Assembly (NCBI GenBank): GCA_964629975.1 | Contig: CAZVUN010000118.1 | Span: 1-9,187, forward strand | Source: G020354085 sp964629975 | Lineage (GTDB): Bacteria; Pseudomonadota; Gammaproteobacteria; Acidiferrobacterales; Sulfurifustaceae | Direction of reading: 5' to 3' | Length of the DNA: 9,187 nucleotides | Part shown: one piece after another, positions 6,277 through 9,187 of the stretch | Layout: each line of letters begins with the position of its first letter | Numbering within the stretch: position 1 is the first letter of the stretch | The notes under the pieces: generated by a model | What the model was told of the DNA's origin: nothing | Seen by the model: only the letters and a program-made list of their open reading frames with translations | Database searches by the model: none | Position numbers and translations under genes: made by a program

Positions 6277-7047
6277 ATGAAGGCAGTTATCCTAGCCGGC
6301 GGACTGGGCACGCGCATAAGCGAGGAGACCCAGATCAAACCGAAGCCGATGATTGAAATCGGTGGCAAGCCGATCCTGTGGCACATCATGAAGATCTACT
6401 CCGCCTATGGGATCAACGAGTTCATCATCTGCTGCGGCTACAAGGGCTACGTAATCAAGGAATACTTCGCTAACTACTTTCTGCACACCTCGGATGTCAC
6501 CTTCGACATGCGGGTGAATAAGATGGAAGTGCATCAAAACAGCGCGGAACCCTGGCGCGTCACGCTCGTTGATACCGGGGAAAACACTGCAACCGGTGGA
6601 CGTCTGAAGCGTGTGCGGTCTTACCTGGGCGATGAAGATTTCTGCTTCACCTACGGCGATGGTTTGAGCAACGTCAATATCGACGAGCTGATCCGGTTTC
6701 ACCGCCGCAGCGGCAGGCTGGCGACACTCACAGCGGCGCAGCTGCCGGGGCGGTTCGGCGCGCTGACGATTCAGGACAACCGCGTCACGGCCTTCATGGA
6801 AAAGCCGCGCGGTGACGGCAGCTGGATCAACGGCGGGTTTTTCGTCCTGAACCCGAAAGTGACGGACTACATCGCGGACGATTCAACCTACTGGGAGGCG
6901 GCGCCGATGGAGGGTTTGGCAAGAGACGGCCAGCTCGCGGCGTTTCAGCACCAGGGCTATTGGCACCCGATGGACACCCTGCGCGACAAGATCGTCCTGG
7001 AGGATCTCTGGCAGCGCAATCAGGCGCCGTGGAAGGTCTGGAAGTGA
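6277..7047 (+). CDS. rfbF: Glucose-1-phosphate cytidylyltransferase
   Basis: It makes CDP-glucose from alpha-D-glucose-1-phosphate and CTP in the cytoplasm, the first step to CDP-linked deoxy sugars. The 256-residue length is that of the family. Nucleotidyltransferase motifs are in order: LAGGLGTR (6-13), KPKPMIEIGGKPILWHIM (21-38), YGDG (126-129, with metal-binding Asp128), EKP (175-177), WINGGFFV (183-190) and YWHPMDTLRDK (228-238), the last typical of CDP-glucose enzymes. CGYKGYVIKEYF (53-64) also distinguishes it from glucose-1-phosphate thymidylyltransferase (RmlA) and UDP-glucose pyrophosphorylase. The ribosome binding site is weak (GACGAG about nine bases upstream), and a long, possibly structured leader precedes the gene. 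Its stop overlaps the rfbG start. It seems somewhat richer in A/T at third codon positions than the export genes before it, judged by eye. Confidence 0.96.
   Translation: MKAVILAGGLGTRISEETQIKPKPMIEIGGKPILWHIMKIYSAYGINEFIICCGYKGYVIKEYFANYFLHTSDVTFDMRVNKMEVHQNSAEPWRVTLVDTGENTATGGRLKRVRSYLGDEDFCFTYGDGLSNVNIDELIRFHRRSGRLATLTAAQLPGRFGALTIQDNRVTAFMEKPRGDGSWINGGFFVLNPKVTDYIADDSTYWEAAPMEGLARDGQLAAFQHQGYWHPMDTLRDKIVLEDLWQRNQAPWKVWK
7031..7036 (+). promoter_or_regulatory. rfbG: Ribosome binding site fixing the rfbG start at GTG 7044
   Basis: GGAAGG, inside the end of rfbF, is seven bases before GTG 7044. The frame is open further upstream to a TTG at 6960, but that extension overlaps rfbF and precedes the conserved N-terminus FWRGKRVMVTG, so GTG 7044 is preferred. 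Confidence 0.7.
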
Positions 7048-8150
7048 ATCCGTCCTTCTGGCGGGGCAAGAGGGTCATGGTCACCGGCCACACCGGCTTC
7101 AAGGGGGGTTGGCTGTGCCTCTGGCTGCAGCATCTGGGCGCCGACGTGGTTGGCTTCTCGCTCGCGCCCCCGAGTGAGCCGAATCTCTTCACCCTTGCGC
7201 GCGTCGCCGATGGCATGGTGTCACTCCATGGGGACATCTGCGATCTCGCAGCACTTGAGACCGCGGTCCGCAAGCATCGCCCGGAGATCGTTGTCCATAT
7301 GGCGGCGCAGGCGCTGGTGCGGCGCTCCTACGCCAACCCGGTTGAAACCTACGCGGCCAATGTGATGGGAACCGTCAACGTGCTGGAGGCCGTCAGACGC
7401 GCGGGCGGCGTGCGTGCGGTGCTCATCATCACGAGCGACAAGTGCTACGAGAACCGTAACTGGCACTGGGGATACCGCGAAAATGAAGCCATGGGCGGCT
7501 ACGACCCGTACTCGAGCAGCAAGGGCTGCGCGGAGCTTGTCACGTCTGCCTATCGCCGGTCCTTCTTCGCCAGTGGGCCGGCCGTTGCGAGCGCGCGCGC
7601 AGGTAACGTGATTGGTGGTGGCGACTGGGCGGAGGATCGACTCGTGCCGGACACGATTCGCGCGATCTCGCGCGGCGAACCGGTACGGATTCGCAGCCCC
7701 CGCGCGGTACGACCATGGCAGCACGTGCTCGAGCCTTTGCATGGCTACCTCATGCTGGTCGAGCGGCTCTGGGCCGAAGGCGGCACGCTGGCCGATGGCT
7801 GGAATTTCGGCCCGGATGACCGCGACAGCCGGCCTGTGGCTGAAGTGGTATCCACGGTCGTGCGCCTCTGGGGCGAGTCAGCACGCTGGGTTGGCGACGA
7901 CGCGTCCCATCCGCACGAAGCGGCGGTGTTGCGGCTCGACTGCAGCAAGGCGCACCAGGTGCTCGGTTGGCGCCCGGTTCTCGGGCTGGAGAGCGCGCTC
8001 GAATGGGTCGTCGAGTGGTACAAGGATTGCGCGCGCCAGCGCGACATGCGAGCGGTTACCCTGGGCCAAATAGCCAGATTCGAAAAACGGGTGAGTGATT
8101 CAGGCCCGGTCGCACAGACTGCAACAGCGCAAGCGATGGTGTCCCAGTGA
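7044..8150 (+). CDS. rfbG: CDP-glucose 4,6-dehydratase
   Basis: It converts CDP-D-glucose to CDP-4-keto-6-deoxy-D-glucose, using bound NAD, as the step after RfbF. From GTG 7044 it has 368 residues, the usual family length. It is an extended short-chain dehydrogenase: the NAD-binding loop is TGHTGFKGGWL (14-24), Asp64 in HGDICD lies in the adenine-binding region, HMAAQALVRRSY (85-96) follows, the active-site region is TSDKCYEN (130-137), and the catalytic YxxxK is Tyr156-Lys160 in DPYSSSKGCAE. RAGNVIGGGDWAEDRLVPD (185-203) and VRPWQHVLEP (222-231) are typical of the CDP-glucose enzyme and separate it from dTDP-glucose dehydratase (RmlB). The tail after about residue 345 is not conserved in my reading. 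It overlaps rfbF and wzm by four bases each (GTGA), implying translational coupling. Confidence 0.96.
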   Translation: MNPSFWRGKRVMVTGHTGFKGGWLCLWLQHLGADVVGFSLAPPSEPNLFTLARVADGMVSLHGDICDLAALETAVRKHRPEIVVHMAAQALVRRSYANPVETYAANVMGTVNVLEAVRRAGGVRAVLIITSDKCYENRNWHWGYRENEAMGGYDPYSSSKGCAELVTSAYRRSFFASGPAVASARAGNVIGGGDWAEDRLVPDTIRAISRGEPVRIRSPRAVRPWQHVLEPLHGYLMLVERLWAEGGTLADGWNFGPDDRDSRPVAEVVSTVVRLWGESARWVGDDASHPHEAAVLRLDCSKAHQVLGWRPVLGLESALEWVVEWYKDCARQRDMRAVTLGQIARFEKRVSDSGPVAQTATAQAMVSQ

Positions 8151-8983
8151 GTACCACCGACCAGAACGTGACCGCTACCGTCATTCGCCCTGCCGGGAAC
8201 TTCGAGGCAATCAGCCTGCGGGAGATCGTTCAGTATCGCGATCTCTTCTATTTCCTCGTGTGGCGCGATATCAAGGTCCTGTATGCGCAGACGATTCTTG
8301 GTTTTGCCTGGGCCATTCTCAATCCCACGGTGCAGATCGTCCTCTTTACGGTGATCTTCGGCAAAGTGGCGGGTGTACCGACGGATGGCGTGCCTTACCT
8401 GCTGTTTTCGACCGTGGCCATCATTCCCTGGACCTACATGTCCGAGGCCATGATCCAGTCGAGCCAGAGCCTCGTCACCGAGCAACACATGCTGGGGAAG
8501 GTCTATTTTCCACGGTACATCTTTCCGCTCACGCCGGTGATATCGAAGTTGGTCGACTTCAGCATTTCACTGCTACTCTTGTTGGCGGTGCTGTTGTACT
8601 ACGGCGTCACGCCAACCTGGAACCTGTTATTTCTTCCAATCTTTGTTGTGTTCATGATGCTGATCCCCGCCGGAATCGGGTTGTGGCTTTCTTCGCTCGC
8701 CATCCGGTTTCGTGACGTCAAGTTCGCGATGTCTTTCATTATCCGCCTGTTGATATACACCGCCCCCGTACTCTACAGCGCATCGTCGATCCCGGAACCG
8801 TATCGGCTCTTGTACTCGCTCAACCCGATCGTCGGTGTGATCGAGGGTTATCGCGCCAGCCTGCTCGGTATGCCGATGCCATGGGAGTACATTCTTCCGG
8901 GCCTGGTCATGGCCCTGGTACTGGCGGTCAGCGGCGCAGCGTATTTCCGTCGTATGGAACGCATATTCGTTGACGTGATCTGA
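8147..8983 (+). CDS. wzm: ABC-2 type polysaccharide export permease
   Basis: This 278-residue inner-membrane permease would, with its ATPase partner, move undecaprenyl-linked O-antigen or a similar glycan to the periplasm. An amphipathic cytoplasmic N-terminus containing YRDLFYFLVWRDIKVLYAQ (30-48) is typical of Wzm. About six membrane segments follow: roughly 50-71, 83-104, 130-152, 159-184, 194-212 and 248-267. LGFAWAILNPTVQ (51-63), GKVYFPRYIFP (117-127) and YSLNPIVGVIEGYR (223-236) are conserved ABC-2 exporter motifs. It starts at GTG 8147 inside the end of rfbG (GTGA overlap), with no clear Shine-Dalgarno sequence, so its translation probably depends on rfbG. The ATPase gene follows after 34 bases. 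A group-2 capsule permease (KpsM) is a less likely reading, since the partner ATPase begins like Wzt. Confidence 0.94.
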   Translation: MSTTDQNVTATVIRPAGNFEAISLREIVQYRDLFYFLVWRDIKVLYAQTILGFAWAILNPTVQIVLFTVIFGKVAGVPTDGVPYLLFSTVAIIPWTYMSEAMIQSSQSLVTEQHMLGKVYFPRYIFPLTPVISKLVDFSISLLLLLAVLLYYGVTPTWNLLFLPIFVVFMMLIPAGIGLWLSSLAIRFRDVKFAMSFIIRLLIYTAPVLYSASSIPEPYRLLYSLNPIVGVIEGYRASLLGMPMPWEYILPGLVMALVLAVSGAAYFRRMERIFVDVI

Positions 8984-9000
8984 TCGGCCAAACCGATCGG
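8980..9000 (+). other. Hairpin between wzm and wzt
   Basis: CTGATCGG (8980-8987) pairs with CCGATCGG (8993-9000), including one U-G pair, around a CCAAA loop. It spans the wzm stop codon and lies 17 bases before the wzt ATG. With no T-run it is not a standard terminator; it may set the ratio of ATPase to permease or stabilise the message. Confidence 0.35.
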
Positions 9001-9017
9001 TGCGACAGAGATCAAGC

Positions 9018-9187
9018 ATGAGTCAACCTGACATTGCAATCCGGGCCGAGGGACTGAGCAAGGTCTACCGAATCGGGCTCAAGGAGCAGACCCACGACAG
9101 CTTTGGTGGGATGCTCATCGATTTCCTGCGCAGTCCGTTTGCAAACTATCGAAAGTACCGCTCGCTTTACCGTTTCGATGACGTTGC
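9018..9187 (+). CDS. wzt: ABC polysaccharide exporter ATPase, N-terminal part only (runs off the edge)
   Basis: Only the first 56 residues are present. They read MSQPDIAIRAEGLSKVYRIG, the first strand of an ABC ATPase (AIRAEGLSKVYRIG), then an insertion with DSFGGMLIDFLRSP and a Tyr/Arg-rich stretch before FDDV. Wzt-type ATPases have such an insertion ahead of the Walker A motif, which is not reached here. The gene follows the permease directly, as its partner normally does. Whether it has the C-terminal carbohydrate-binding domain of O9a-type Wzt, which would bear on how chains are capped and selected, cannot be seen. AGAG at 9007-9010 is a plausible ribosome binding site for ATG 9018. Confidence 0.85.
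   Translation, partial: MSQPDIAIRAEGLSKVYRIGLKEQTHDSFGGMLIDFLRSPFANYRKYRSLYRFDDV

Noticed and set aside
1..9187. CRISPR arrays, tRNA/rRNA genes, insertion sequences, PEP-CTERM substrate gene or exosortase
   Set aside because: Looked for and not found: no regularly spaced repeats, no transposase motifs or terminal repeats, no cloverleaf with a CCA end, no PEP-CTERM tail, and no multi-span exosortase-like protein.

Overview
The window is about 9.2 kb of GC-rich DNA with a tightly packed set of plus-strand genes for making and exporting a cell-surface polysaccharide. Periplasmic and outer-membrane proteins with signal peptides, the co-polymerase/kinase pair and the O-antigen-type sugar genes all point to a Gram-negative bacterium. 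It is most likely a high-GC beta- or gammaproteobacterium, but the genus cannot be read from the sequence.

Region 1 (1-483) has no gene I can support. Region 2 (484-6003) is a five-gene export module: an OPX/Wza-type export protein, an outer-membrane beta-barrel, a polysaccharide co-polymerase (chain-length protein), a cytoplasmic BY-type tyrosine kinase and an ExeA-like AAA ATPase. This set of families is the one known from XrtA (exosortase/PEP-CTERM)-linked exopolysaccharide loci. The exosortase and the other members of such loci are not in the window. A putative sigma-70 promoter with a perfect TATAAT, near a repeated box and a palindrome, precedes the kinase gene, so the kinase and ATPase may also be transcribed separately.

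Region 3 (6004-6276) is a 273-bp gap with much symmetry: a perfect 11-bp hairpin just after the ATPase gene, a tandem GGTCA repeat, an 11-bp site matching the RfaH-recruiting ops element at 9 of 11 positions, a nested set of inverted repeats that could fold into a three-way junction, and a 10-bp palindrome. I read it as the boundary between two transcription units and a possible antitermination leader.

Region 4 (6277-9187) is an O-antigen-like operon. rfbF and rfbG make CDP-4-keto-6-deoxyglucose from glucose-1-phosphate. They are followed by the permease (wzm) and the start of the ATPase (wzt) of an ABC polysaccharide exporter, which runs off the right edge. rfbF-rfbG and rfbG-wzm are joined by 4-bp GTGA overlaps, so these genes are probably translationally coupled.

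Taken together, one half supplies a trans-envelope export and length-control machine, and the other a nucleotide sugar and an ABC transporter that carries lipid-linked glycan across the inner membrane. Whether they serve one polymer or two neighbouring pathways is the main open question.
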